A DNA stretch of 42,593 bases from Pseudomonas folii (GTDB lineage: Bacteria; Pseudomonadota; Gammaproteobacteria; Pseudomonadales; Pseudomonadaceae). The position numbers were made by a program, and so were the translations under genes. The stretch spans positions 1 to 42,593 of the forward strand of contig NZ_JACONW010000041.1 in the NCBI RefSeq assembly GCF_014357575.1. Direction: 5' to 3'. Shown here piece by piece: positions 1 through 8,320 of the stretch; the stretch's first letter is position 1; every line of letters starts with the position of its first letter. The notes under the pieces were generated by a model. That model had not been told where the DNA came from and did no database searches. It was given only the letters and a program-made list of their open reading frames with translations.

Positions 1-1646
1 TTCGCATGGGCCAGGGACTCTTTCGTCAGGTCGATACCGCCCAGCATCCTTGCGACTTCTTCTATACGTTCATTCTTGCTCAGTTTTGATACAGCGGTGC
101 GCGTGGCCTCGCTGTCGCGGACTTTGTGGACGAACAGATGCTGATGCCCTTGTGCTGCGACTTGCGGCAAGTGCGTCACGGTCATGACCTGCCCGCGGTC
201 ACCCAGACGACGCAGTAGCTGGCCGACGATTTCGGCCGTGGGGCCGCCGATCCCGACATCCACTTCGTCGAATACCAGCGTCGGTACTCTGGATGTCTGC
301 GCGGTGATCACCTGAATGGCCAGACTGATCCGGGATAGCTCACCGCCCGAAGCCACTTTTGCCAGTGCTTTGAGCGGCTGGCCCGGGTTGGCGCTGACCA
401 GCAGCTCTACCTGTTCAAGCCCGTTGGGCAGCAATTCTTTCTCGGGGTTGGCCTTCAGCTCGATGCTGAACCGCCCACCCGGCATCCCGAGGCGCTGGAT
501 TTCATGTTCCACGGCAGCTGCCAGTTCCGGCGCTGCGCGATGGCGCAAGTCGCTCAGTTCCCGTGCCTTCTCTTTATAGTGGCGTGCGAACGACGACAAT
601 TCATTTTCCAGTCGCTCAATCGCTTCGTCGTTGGCATTCAGTGTTTCGATTTCGTCCAGCAGCTTCTGTTGAAGCGTCGCGACTTCAGTCGGCTGGATAC
701 GATGCTTGCGCGCCAGGGTATAGATCGCGTCGAGACGCTCTTCGAGTTGCTGCAGACGGGCAGGGTCGGCGTCGAAATGATCGAGGAAGCGATTGAGCTC
801 ACCCACGGCTTCTTCCACCTGAATCTGAGCACTGGACAGCAGATTGGTGGCTTCGCTGAGGGCGGTCGGTGAGTCGTTGACGCTGCCCAGGCGATGCAGG
901 CTGGCAGTTAGCGCATTCAGTACGTTGCCGGAATCGTTTTCGCTGCACTGCTCTACAACCTGACGGCAAATGCTCAGCAGGCTTTCGGCATTGGTCAGGG
1001 TTTTCTGTTCTTGCTCAAGTTGCTCCAGCTCGTTTTCGCCCAGGCTGAGGCTTTCCAGTTCTTCGAGCTGATAGCTCAGCAACTGATGGCGGGCGCGTTG
1101 CTCGTCGCCGGAGTTGGAGAGCCTGTCCAGTTCCTGACGGGTCTGGCGCCAGCGCTGGGCGGCGAGTTGTACCTGACGGGCCAGATCAGTCGCGCCCGCG
1201 TATTCGTCCAGCAGGCGGCGATGGGTGTCAGTCTTTAGCAGCGACTGATGCTCGTGCTGGCTATGAATGTCGATCAGCAGTTCGCCCAGTGCCTTCAAGT
1301 CCCCTTGGGGGCAGGGCGTACCATTGATATAGGAGCGAGAGCGACCTTCTGCCGTAATAACCCGGCGCAGGATGCACGGACCGTCATTGTCCAGGTCGCG
1401 CTCCTTGAGCCAGGTCTGCGCTTCAGGAATGTCGACCAGATCGAATGTCGCGAGGATGTCTGCCTTATCGGCGCCGGGACGAACCACGCCGCTGTCGGCT
1501 CTGTCGCCCAGGGTCAGGCCAAGGGCATCGAGCATGATCGATTTGCCTGCCCCGGTCTCACCGGTGATTACGCTCATGCCACGGTCCAGCTCGAGATCGA
1601 GATGTTCAACGATGGCGTAGTTATGTACGGAAAGGTGCACCAGCAT
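1..1646 (-). CDS. recN: DNA repair protein RecN, 3' end outside window
   Basis: SMC-like ATPase that acts at double-strand breaks in recombinational repair. The protein starts MLVHLSVHNYAIVEHLDLEL with the ATG at 1644-1646. A Walker A motif GETGAGKS lies about 30 residues in, and near the window edge there is a Walker B/D-loop region containing DVGIGGPTAE followed by a conserved THLPQVAAQGH. Between them lies a long Glu/Gln/Leu-rich stretch expected to form the coiled coil. About 548 codons are present; the family is about 555-560 aa, so only the last few residues are missing at base 1. It is transcribed away from grpE. A LexA-type box overlaps its predicted promoter, which fits SOS control as known for E. 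coli recN. Function by family; identity is very clear. Confidence 0.97.
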   Translation of the reverse strand, partial: MLVHLSVHNYAIVEHLDLELDRGMSVITGETGAGKSIMLDALGLTLGDRADSGVVRPGADKADILATFDLVDIPEAQTWLKERDLDNDGPCILRRVITAEGRSRSYINGTPCPQGDLKALGELLIDIHSQHEHQSLLKTDTHRRLLDEYAGATDLARQVQLAAQRWRQTRQELDRLSNSGDEQRARHQLLSYQLEELESLSLGENELEQLEQEQKTLTNAESLLSICRQVVEQCSENDSGNVLNALTASLHRLGSVNDSPTALSEATNLLSSAQIQVEEAVGELNRFLDHFDADPARLQQLEERLDAIYTLARKHRIQPTEVATLQQKLLDEIETLNANDEAIERLENELSSFARHYKEKARELSDLRHRAAPELAAAVEHEIQRLGMPGGRFSIELKANPEKELLPNGLEQVELLVSANPGQPLKALAKVASGGELSRISLAIQVITAQTSRVPTLVFDEVDVGIGGPTAEIVGQLLRRLGDRGQVMTVTHLPQVAAQGHQHLFVHKVRDSEATRTAVSKLSKNERIEEVARMLGGIDLTKESLAHA

Positions 1647-1669
1647 GGAGTGGCTCCCAGGCGATAAGT

Positions 1670-1685
1670 CTGGTTATTTATACAG
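1670..1685 (-). promoter_or_regulatory. LexA (SOS) box of recN
   Basis: The 16 bases fit CTG-N10-CAG with an AT-rich centre; read on the minus strand they are CTGTATAAATAACCAG, very close to the gamma-proteobacterial LexA consensus. The box lies 24 bp ahead of the recN start codon and covers the predicted -10 hexamer, the usual position for repression. Seen directly; LexA binding is inferred. Confidence 0.85.
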
Positions 1686-1706
1686 TGTTTTATTTGTCGA
1701 TGACAA
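1677..1706 (-). promoter_or_regulatory. predicted sigma-70 promoter of recN
   Basis: On the minus strand a -35 TTGTCA (1701-1706) and a -10 TATAAA (1677-1682) are separated by 18 bp. The -10 lies inside the LexA box, so repression by occlusion is plausible. Confidence 0.6.
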
Positions 1707-1838
1707 TGCCCGGATTTAGCTCGATTCGTTCGGCTACAAGCTTTTTTTAGTCCATTTGGCGATTTGTTCAAGCGCGATAAGGACTTGGCTTTGGCCGGAA
1801 GGTTTGTGAGGACTTTTGTCGATTCGCTGAAATCTGCT

Positions 1839-1867
1839 CTTGAAGCTGAAAATTCCGCTCCCATATA
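1839..1867 (+). promoter_or_regulatory. sigma-32 (heat-shock) promoter of grpE-dnaK
   Basis: CTTGAA at 1839-1844 and CCCATATA at 1860-1867 are separated by 15 bp, matching the RpoH consensus CTTGAA-N(13-17)-CCCATnT. It lies about 53 bp ahead of the grpE ATG and is expected to drive the chaperone cluster on heat shock. Confidence 0.88.
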
Positions 1868-1919
1868 GGTGGGCAGAAGCGCGATTTGAGCTCGCGGACG
1901 TACTTGAAAGGAGAAATCT

Positions 1920-2483
1920 ATGGCTGACGAACAGAATCTGGATGCGCAGACCCAGGACCAGGCTGCCGAAGCAGTCTCCGGTGAAGAATTGGTAACCCGC
2001 GTGCAAGTGCTCGAAGAGCAACTGGCCGCGGCACAGGACCAGTCCCTGCGTGTGGCTGCGGATTTGCAGAACGTCCGCCGCCGTGCAGAACAGGATGTAG
2101 AAAAGGCTCACAAGTTTGCGCTTGAGAAGTTTGCGAGTGACTTGTTGCCGATCGTGGACAGCCTTGAGCGTGGTCTGGACTTGTCCAATCCGGACGATGA
2201 AAGCATTCGTCCAATGCGCGAAGGTATCGAGCTGACGCTGAAAATGTTCAGCGACACGCTCAAGCGTTACCACCTCGAAGCGATTGATCCGCATGGCCAG
2301 CCATTCAATGCCGAGCATCATCAGGCAATGGCCATGCAGGAAAGCGCCGATGTTGAACCAAACAGTGTTTTGAAAGTGTTCCAGAAGGGCTACCAGCTCA
2401 ATGGTCGTCTGCTGCGCCCGGCTATGGTCGTGGTCAGCAAGGCACCATCGCCTGTTCAGCCATCAATTGATGAGCAGGCTTGA
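1920..2483 (+). CDS. grpE: nucleotide exchange factor GrpE
   Basis: Releases ADP from DnaK during the chaperone cycle in the cytoplasm. The 187-aa product has an acidic Gln-rich N-terminus, a long helix (about residues 25-75, including [20 protein letters not shown]) typical of the GrpE dimer, and a C-terminal beta domain with the conserved [20 protein letters not shown] region. The ATG at 1920 follows AAGGAG at 1908-1913. It is first in the chaperone cluster, behind a sigma-32 promoter, with dnaK 103 bp downstream. Length is normal for the family. Identity secure. Confidence 0.98.
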   Translation: MADEQNLDAQTQDQAAEAVSGEELVTRVQVLEEQLAAAQDQSLRVAADLQNVRRRAEQDVEKAHKFALEKFASDLLPIVDSLERGLDLSNPDDESIRPMREGIELTLKMFSDTLKRYHLEAIDPHGQPFNAEHHQAMAMQESADVEPNSVLKVFQKGYQLNGRLLRPAMVVVSKAPSPVQPSIDEQA

Positions 2484-2586
2484 AATCAGCTGTCTGGCCC
2501 CCATTTATAGGCCAAGCGTTTAAGAGCTACCGCAATTTGTAAACGCAGTTGCGGCAACCAAATTCAAAATTTCGGGAGATTCACAG

Positions 2587-4506
2587 ATGGGCAGAATTAT
2601 CGGTATTGACCTGGGGACCACCAACTCTTGCGTCTCCATTCTGGAAAACGGCAGCGTCAAGGTTCTGGAGAACGCCGAAGGCGCTCGTACCACACCTTCG
2701 ATCATTGCTTATGCCAACGACGGCGAAATCCTCGTCGGTCAGTCGGCCAAGCGTCAGGCAGTGACCAATCCGCACAATACGCTGTACGCGGTAAAGCGTC
2801 TGATCGGTCGTAAGTTCGAAGAAGAAGTCGTACAGAAAGACATTCAGATGGTCCCTTACAAAATCGCCAAAGCTGACAATGGCGATGCGTGGGTTGAAGT
2901 CAACGGCAAGAAAATGTCGCCTCCTCAGATTTCTGCTGAAATCCTGAAGAAGATGAAGAAAACCGCTGAAGACTATCTGGGCGAAGCAGTGACCGAGGCG
3001 GTGATCACCGTTCCGGCTTACTTCAACGACAGTCAGCGTCAGGCAACCAAAGACGCCGGTCGTATTGCTGGTCTGGACGTAAAACGTATCATCAACGAAC
3101 CGACCGCAGCCGCTCTGGCTTACGGTATGGACAAAGCGAAGGGCGACCACACTGTCATCGTTTATGACTTGGGTGGCGGTACTTTCGACGTTTCGGTCAT
3201 CGAAATTGCTGAAGTTGATGGCGAGCACCAGTTTGAAGTTCTGGCAACCAACGGTGACACGTTCCTGGGTGGTGAAGACTTCGACATTCGTCTGATCGAC
3301 TACCTCGTTGACGAATTCAAGAAAGAAAGCGGCATGAACCTCAAAGGTGACCCGCTGGCCATGCAGCGTCTGAAAGAAGCCGCTGAGAAAGCCAAAATCG
3401 AGCTGTCTTCGAGCAATTCGACCGACGTTAACCTGCCGTACATCACTGCAGACGCGACCGGTCCAAAGCACTTGAACGTGAAAATCTCGCGCGCCAAGCT
3501 GGAATCGCTGGTTGAAGACCTGGTTCAGCGCACCATCGAACCTTGCCGTATCGCGTTGAAAGATTCCGGTATCGATATCAGCGCAATCAACGACGTGATT
3601 CTGGTCGGTGGTCAGACTCGTATGCCGTTGGTACAGCAGAAAGTTACCGAGTTCTTCGGCAAAGAAGCGCGTAAAGACGTTAACCCGGACGAAGCAGTTG
3701 CCATGGGTGCCGCTATCCAGGGCGCAGTATTGGCCGGTGATGTCAAAGACGTTTTGCTGCTGGACGTTAGCCCGCTGACCCTGGGTATCGAAACTATGGG
3801 CGGCGTAATGACCGCGCTGATCGACAAGAACACCACGATTCCTACCAAGAAATCGCAAGTGTTCTCGACTGCCGACGACAACCAGAACGCCGTGACCATT
3901 CACGTGCTGCAAGGTGAGCGTAAGCAGGCTGGTCAGAACAAGTCTCTGGGCAAGTTCGACCTGGCTGAGATTCCACCAGCACCACGTGGCGTTCCACAGA
4001 TCGAAGTGACCTTCGACATCGACGCCAACGGCATCCTGCACGTAGGCGCCAAAGACAAGGCGACCGGCAAGCAGCAGTCGATCGTGATCAAGGCTAACTC
4101 CGGTCTGTCGGACGAAGAAATTCAGCAAATGATCCGTGACGCTGAAGCCAACACCGAAGAAGACCGCAAGTTCGAAGAGCTGGCGACCGCGCGTAACCAG
4201 GGCGACGCACTGGTGCACTCGACTCGCAAAATGATCTCCGATGCTGGCGACAAAGTGACCGCTGAAGAGAAGACGGCGATCGAAGCTGCGCTGGTTGCTC
4301 TGGAAACCGCTATCAAAGGCGATGACAAAGCTGCCATCGACGCCAAAGTCGAAGAGCTGTCCAAGGTTTCTGCGCCAGTGGCTCAGAAAATGTACGCCGA
4401 GCAGGCAGAGCAACCGGAAGCCGGTGCTCAGGCTGCGAAGGAAGAAGCCAAGCCTGCTGACGACGTTGTCGATGCAGAGTTTGAAGAAGTTAAAGAAAAC
4501 AAGTAA
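2587..4506 (+). CDS. dnaK: molecular chaperone DnaK (Hsp70)
   Basis: ATP-driven chaperone that binds exposed hydrophobic peptides, working with DnaJ and GrpE. The 639-aa protein begins [17 protein letters not shown] (phosphate 1 loop). It carries the [13 protein letters not shown] motif and the [10 protein letters not shown] adenosine-site motif in the nucleotide-binding domain (about 1-385), then the hydrophobic linker [15 protein letters not shown], the substrate-binding domain, and the acidic C-terminal tail ending EEVKENK. The ATG follows CGGGAGATTCACAG. It lies between grpE and dnaJ and is probably co-transcribed from the sigma-32 promoter ahead of grpE. A 323-bp gap with hairpins separates it from dnaJ. 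A long open frame on the opposite strand is a codon-bias shadow. Confidence 0.99.
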   Translation: MGRIIGIDLGTTNSCVSILENGSVKVLENAEGARTTPSIIAYANDGEILVGQSAKRQAVTNPHNTLYAVKRLIGRKFEEEVVQKDIQMVPYKIAKADNGDAWVEVNGKKMSPPQISAEILKKMKKTAEDYLGEAVTEAVITVPAYFNDSQRQATKDAGRIAGLDVKRIINEPTAAALAYGMDKAKGDHTVIVYDLGGGTFDVSVIEIAEVDGEHQFEVLATNGDTFLGGEDFDIRLIDYLVDEFKKESGMNLKGDPLAMQRLKEAAEKAKIELSSSNSTDVNLPYITADATGPKHLNVKISRAKLESLVEDLVQRTIEPCRIALKDSGIDISAINDVILVGGQTRMPLVQQKVTEFFGKEARKDVNPDEAVAMGAAIQGAVLAGDVKDVLLLDVSPLTLGIETMGGVMTALIDKNTTIPTKKSQVFSTADDNQNAVTIHVLQGERKQAGQNKSLGKFDLAEIPPAPRGVPQIEVTFDIDANGILHVGAKDKATGKQQSIVIKANSGLSDEEIQQMIRDAEANTEEDRKFEELATARNQGDALVHSTRKMISDAGDKVTAEEKTAIEAALVALETAIKGDDKAAIDAKVEELSKVSAPVAQKMYAEQAEQPEAGAQAAKEEAKPADDVVDAEFEEVKENK

Positions 4507-4567
4507 GCGCAGGCTCACTTGCAAGCCAGTTGACCGTTTTCGGGCGGTCGCTGGTAGGATGTCGCCG

Positions 4568-4587
4568 CGCGGGAGCTTGCTCCCGCG
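4568..4587. repeat. solo REP-like palindrome
   Basis: Perfect palindrome of two 8-base arms (CGCGGGAG / CTCCCGCG) around CTTG. The GCGGGAGCTTGCTCCCGC core is the well-known Pseudomonas REP form. It has no inverted partner nearby, so it is a single REP rather than a doublet. Confidence 0.6.
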
Positions 4588-4617
4588 TTGGCGTGTCTGG
4601 AACAGACGAATTTTTTT

Positions 4618-4641
4618 GGCCTGCGGTATTTACCGCAGGCC
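4618..4641. repeat. perfect inverted repeat in dnaK-dnaJ gap
   Basis: Eleven-base arms GGCCTGCGGTA and TACCGCAGGCC with two bases between; as RNA this would fold as a 9-bp GC-rich stem with a TATTTA loop. No T-run follows on the plus strand, so a classical terminator is not supported. Confidence 0.7.
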
Positions 4642-4829
4642 GCTGTGGCAAGGTCGTCATGCTCCTGCATGCGGCTTGTTCTGCCGCTTTCCCGGTCAGC
4701 CTGACCGGTGAAATGAAGACCAGGATCGTTGAATTGACGTGAGTTGGGTCCGGGCCTGTATGGGGCTCAACGAGTTTGGCGAAGCTCAGGAGGGTTTTGC
4801 CGGACGTCCTCAAGAGTGCGGAAGAATTT

Positions 4830-5969
4830 ATGGCTAAGCGTGACTATTACGAAGTATTGGGGGTGGAGCGAGGCTCCAGCGAGGCTGATCTGAAGAAAGC
4901 TTATCGCCGTCTGGCGATGAAGCATCACCCTGATCGCAATCCTGACGATAAAGCGTCGGAAGAACTCTTCAAAGAGGCCAACGAGGCCTACGAAGTTCTG
5001 TCTGATGCCAGCAAGCGCGCGGCTTACGACCAATATGGTCATGCTGGCGTCGACCCAAGCATGGGTGGCGGCGGTTTCGGCGGTGGCGGGGCTGGCGGTG
5101 CGAACTTCTCCGACATTTTCGGCGATGTATTCAGCGACTTCTTTGGTGGCGGCCGCGGTGGCGGCGGTGGTCGTGGCGGCGCTCAGCGTGGCAGCGATCT
5201 GCGTTACACCCTTGAGCTGAACCTTGAAGAGGCTGTACGCGGCACCTCGGTCAATATCCGGGTTCCGACGCTGGTCAACTGCAAGCCGTGTGACGGTTCG
5301 GGTGCCAAGAAAGGCTCCTCACCGGTTACGTGCCCAACCTGTGGCGGTATTGGCCAGGTTCGCATGCAGCAAGGGTTCTTCTCGGTGCAGCAAACCTGCC
5401 CGCGTTGCCATGGCAACGGCAAGATCATTTCCGATCCGTGCGATTCCTGCCATGGCGAAGGCCGTGTCGAAGAGTACAAAACCCTCGCTGTGAAAGTGCC
5501 GCCTGGGGTTGATACCGGTGATCGCATCCGTCTTTCCGGCGAAGGCGAAGCGGGCACTCAGGGTGGGCCAACAGGCGACCTGTACGTGGTGATCAATGTG
5601 CGCGAGCACGCGATCTTCCAGCGTGACGGCAAGCATCTGTTCTGCGAAGTCCCGATCAGCTTCACTGACGCCGCACTGGGCGGTGAGCTGGAAGTGCCAA
5701 CGCTGGATGGTCGCGTCAAGCTGAAGATTCCTGAGGGTACCCAGACCGGCAAGCAGTTCCGCTTGCGTGGTAAAGGTGTGGCTCCGGTACGTGGCGGCGG
5801 TGCGGGTGACTTGATGTGCCGTGTAGCTGTCGAGACTCCGGTCAATCTGGGCCGTCGTCAGCGTGAACTGCTCGAAGAGTTCCGCTCAACGCTTGAAGGC
5901 GATAGCTCTCACTCCCCGAAAGCCACTGGCTGGTTTGACGGCGTGAAGCGTTTCTTCGGCGATTTGTAA
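4830..5969 (+). CDS. dnaJ: co-chaperone DnaJ (Hsp40)
   Basis: Stimulates the ATPase of DnaK and delivers substrates. The start is the ATG at 4830 giving [12 protein letters not shown] (379 aa), not the upstream in-frame ATG at 4776, because the J domain begins exactly here and 379-380 aa is the family length. The order is: J domain with the HPD motif ([11 protein letters not shown], about residue 33), a Gly/Phe-rich region with [12 protein letters not shown], four zinc-binding CxxCxGxG repeats ([32 protein letters not shown]), and two C-terminal beta domains. All functional residues are present. dapB follows after 12 bp. Confidence 0.98.
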   Translation: MAKRDYYEVLGVERGSSEADLKKAYRRLAMKHHPDRNPDDKASEELFKEANEAYEVLSDASKRAAYDQYGHAGVDPSMGGGGFGGGGAGGANFSDIFGDVFSDFFGGGRGGGGGRGGAQRGSDLRYTLELNLEEAVRGTSVNIRVPTLVNCKPCDGSGAKKGSSPVTCPTCGGIGQVRMQQGFFSVQQTCPRCHGNGKIISDPCDSCHGEGRVEEYKTLAVKVPPGVDTGDRIRLSGEGEAGTQGGPTGDLYVVINVREHAIFQRDGKHLFCEVPISFTDAALGGELEVPTLDGRVKLKIPEGTQTGKQFRLRGKGVAPVRGGGAGDLMCRVAVETPVNLGRRQRELLEEFRSTLEGDSSHSPKATGWFDGVKRFFGDL

Positions 5970-6785
<816 letters not shown>

Positions 6786-6799
6786 TTGACCGCTACAAG

Positions 6800-6842
6800 A
6801 GAGGCGCGGCCCGTGATATTCAGGGTTTGCGCCTCTGTTTTA
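6800..6842 (+). terminator. probable dapB terminator
   Basis: Eight-base arms AGAGGCGC (6800-6807) and GCGCCTCT (6829-6836) enclose 21 bases and are followed by GTTTTA. The large loop makes it weaker than the other terminators in the window. Confidence 0.5.
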
Positions 6843-6929
6843 TCCTTTCTCGGGAACTTCTGTCGCATTCCCCCGTCATTTCGCCTCATTGGCGGTAGAC
6901 CAAAAAAGCCTTTTTCTGTAAGCTACAGC

Positions 6930-6947
6930 TTTAGTGTGTCCACTAAA
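6930..6947 (+). repeat. inverted repeat in carA leader
   Basis: Perfect arms TTTAGTG and CACTAAA around TGTC, directly after a second small inverted repeat CTGTA-AGC-TACAG at 6916-6928. They lie upstream of the carA attenuator and could be an operator or alternative RNA stems; which one cannot be told from sequence. Confidence 0.5.
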
Positions 6948-6970
6948 AGCGCGCAGATGATTCTATAAGA

Positions 6971-7006
6971 AAGCGGGGTGACGTAACTACGTCATTCCGC
7001 TTTTTT
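6971..7006 (+). terminator. intrinsic terminator / attenuator upstream of carA
   Basis: A 14-bp stem (6971-6984 with 6989-7002, two G-U pairs) with an AACT loop runs into TTTTTT at 7001-7006. It ends 45 bp before the carA start. The remaining space holds no recognisable promoter, so transcripts for carA must pass this terminator, which implies attenuation control. Confidence 0.8.
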
Positions 7007-7051
7007 GCAACCTGCGAATGCCCTTTCAGGCTTTACTTACGGGAGGTCTTC

Positions 7052-8188
7052 TTGACTAAGCCAGCCATACTCGCCCTTGCTGATGGCAGCATTTTTCGCG
7101 GCGAAGCCATTGGAGCCGACGGTCAAACCGTTGGCGAGGTAGTGTTTAACACTGCCATGACAGGCTATCAGGAAATCCTTACCGATCCTTCCTATGCCCA
7201 GCAAATCGTTACTCTGACTTACCCGCATATCGGTAACACCGGCACCACCCCTGAAGACGCCGAGTCGGATCGCGTCTGGTCTGCTGGTCTGGTCATTCGT
7301 GATCTGCCGCTGGTTGCCAGCAACTGGCGCAACAAGATGTCACTGGATGATTACCTGAAAGCCAACAACGTTGTGGCAATCGCAGGGATCGACACCCGTC
7401 GCCTGACCCGCATTCTGCGTGAGAAAGGTGCACAGAACGGCTGCATCATGGCCGGTGACAACATTTCCGAAGAAGCAGCCATTGCTGCAGCGCGCGGCTT
7501 CCCGGGCCTGAAAGGCATGGACCTGGCGAAAGTCGTCAGCGTCAAGGAATCCTACGAGTGGCGCTCCAGCGTCTGGTCGTTGAAGACCGACACTTGCCCT
7601 GAAATCGCCGCATCTGAATTGCCATACCACGTCGTGGCGTATGACTACGGCGTCAAGGTCAACATCCTGCGTATGCTGGTGGAGCGCGGCTGCCGCGTGA
7701 CTGTAGTTCCGGCTCAGACGCCAGCCAGTGAAGTGCTCGCCTACAAGCCTGACGGCGTATTCCTGTCCAACGGTCCTGGCGACCCGGAGCCGTGCGACTA
7801 CGCCATCAAGGCGATCAAGGAAGTGCTGGAAACCGACATTCCGGTATTCGGTATCTGCCTGGGTCACCAACTGCTGGCGCTGGCATCCGGTGCCAAGACG
7901 GTCAAGATGGGCCATGGCCACCACGGTGCCAACCACCCGGTCCAGGATCTGGACACCGGCGTTGTGATGATCACCAGCCAGAACCACGGTTTTGCGGTGG
8001 ATGAAGCAACACTGCCAGCCAACGTTCGTGCGATCCACAAGTCGCTGTTCGACGGCAGCCTGCAAGGTATTGAGCGTACCGATAAGGACGCGTTCAGCTT
8101 CCAGGGTCACCCTGAAGCAAGCCCGGGCCCGGCGGACGTGGCTCCGCTGTTTGATCGCTTCATCGAAACCATGGCCAAGCGACGCTAA
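7052..8188 (+). CDS. carA: carbamoyl-phosphate synthase small subunit
   Basis: Glutaminase subunit that supplies ammonia to CarB for carbamoyl phosphate, shared by arginine and pyrimidine synthesis. The 378-aa product starts with TTG at 7052 ([13 protein letters not shown]), chosen because a strong GGGAGG at 7041-7046 is correctly spaced and the family N-terminus begins here. The N-terminal CarA domain has [17 protein letters not shown]. The class I glutamine amidotransferase domain has LSNGPGDP, the nucleophile Cys in FGICLGHQL, and the His-Glu pair in [10 protein letters not shown]. carB follows after 132 bp. An intrinsic terminator just upstream suggests regulated read-through. Confidence 0.98.
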   Translation: MTKPAILALADGSIFRGEAIGADGQTVGEVVFNTAMTGYQEILTDPSYAQQIVTLTYPHIGNTGTTPEDAESDRVWSAGLVIRDLPLVASNWRNKMSLDDYLKANNVVAIAGIDTRRLTRILREKGAQNGCIMAGDNISEEAAIAAARGFPGLKGMDLAKVVSVKESYEWRSSVWSLKTDTCPEIAASELPYHVVAYDYGVKVNILRMLVERGCRVTVVPAQTPASEVLAYKPDGVFLSNGPGDPEPCDYAIKAIKEVLETDIPVFGICLGHQLLALASGAKTVKMGHGHHGANHPVQDLDTGVVMITSQNHGFAVDEATLPANVRAIHKSLFDGSLQGIERTDKDAFSFQGHPEASPGPADVAPLFDRFIETMAKRR

Positions 8189-8205
8189 ACGGTTGCCTTG
8201 AGAAT

Positions 8206-8313
8206 GTGACGCGCAGCGCCGGGCTGGACCTGGATGAAACGTCCGGCGAAGACCGCCCGGTGGCTGCAAAGAAGTTCAAGACGGCTTGCCGACTGACCTA
8301 CGGATTTGAGTGA
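8206..8313 (+). CDS. possible 35-aa ORF between carA and carB
   Basis: GTG at 8206 opens a frame reading [18 protein letters not shown] and ending at TGA 8311-8313, seven bases before the carB ATG. No clear ribosome-binding site is visible and no family is recognised. It could couple translation between carA and carB, or be chance. Weak call. Confidence 0.2.
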   Translation: MTRSAGLDLDETSGEDRPVAAKKFKTACRLTYGFE

Positions 8314-8320
8314 CAAACCC

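Larger units (their letters stand above)
4507..4829 (+). other. dnaK-dnaJ intergenic region with hairpins
   Basis: 323 bp without a gene. It contains a REP-like palindrome at 4568-4587 and a perfect 11-bp inverted repeat at 4618-4641 (GGCCTGCGGTA/TACCGCAGGCC). Neither is followed by a T-run on the plus strand; seven Ts precede the second one. I see no convincing promoter. The hairpins could reduce read-through into dnaJ or protect the dnaK mRNA 3' end; this is inference. Confidence 0.55.

Noticed and set aside
2581..4524. 647-codon open frame antisense to dnaK
   Set aside because: Mirrors dnaK almost end to end; it arises from biased codon use. Its predicted protein is Phe/Val/Gln-rich with no recognisable domain and dnaK is unmistakable.
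6786..6968. 60-codon frame in the dapB-carA gap
   Set aside because: Crosses a terminator-like hairpin and has no ribosome-binding site; only the last codons near the attenuator might matter.
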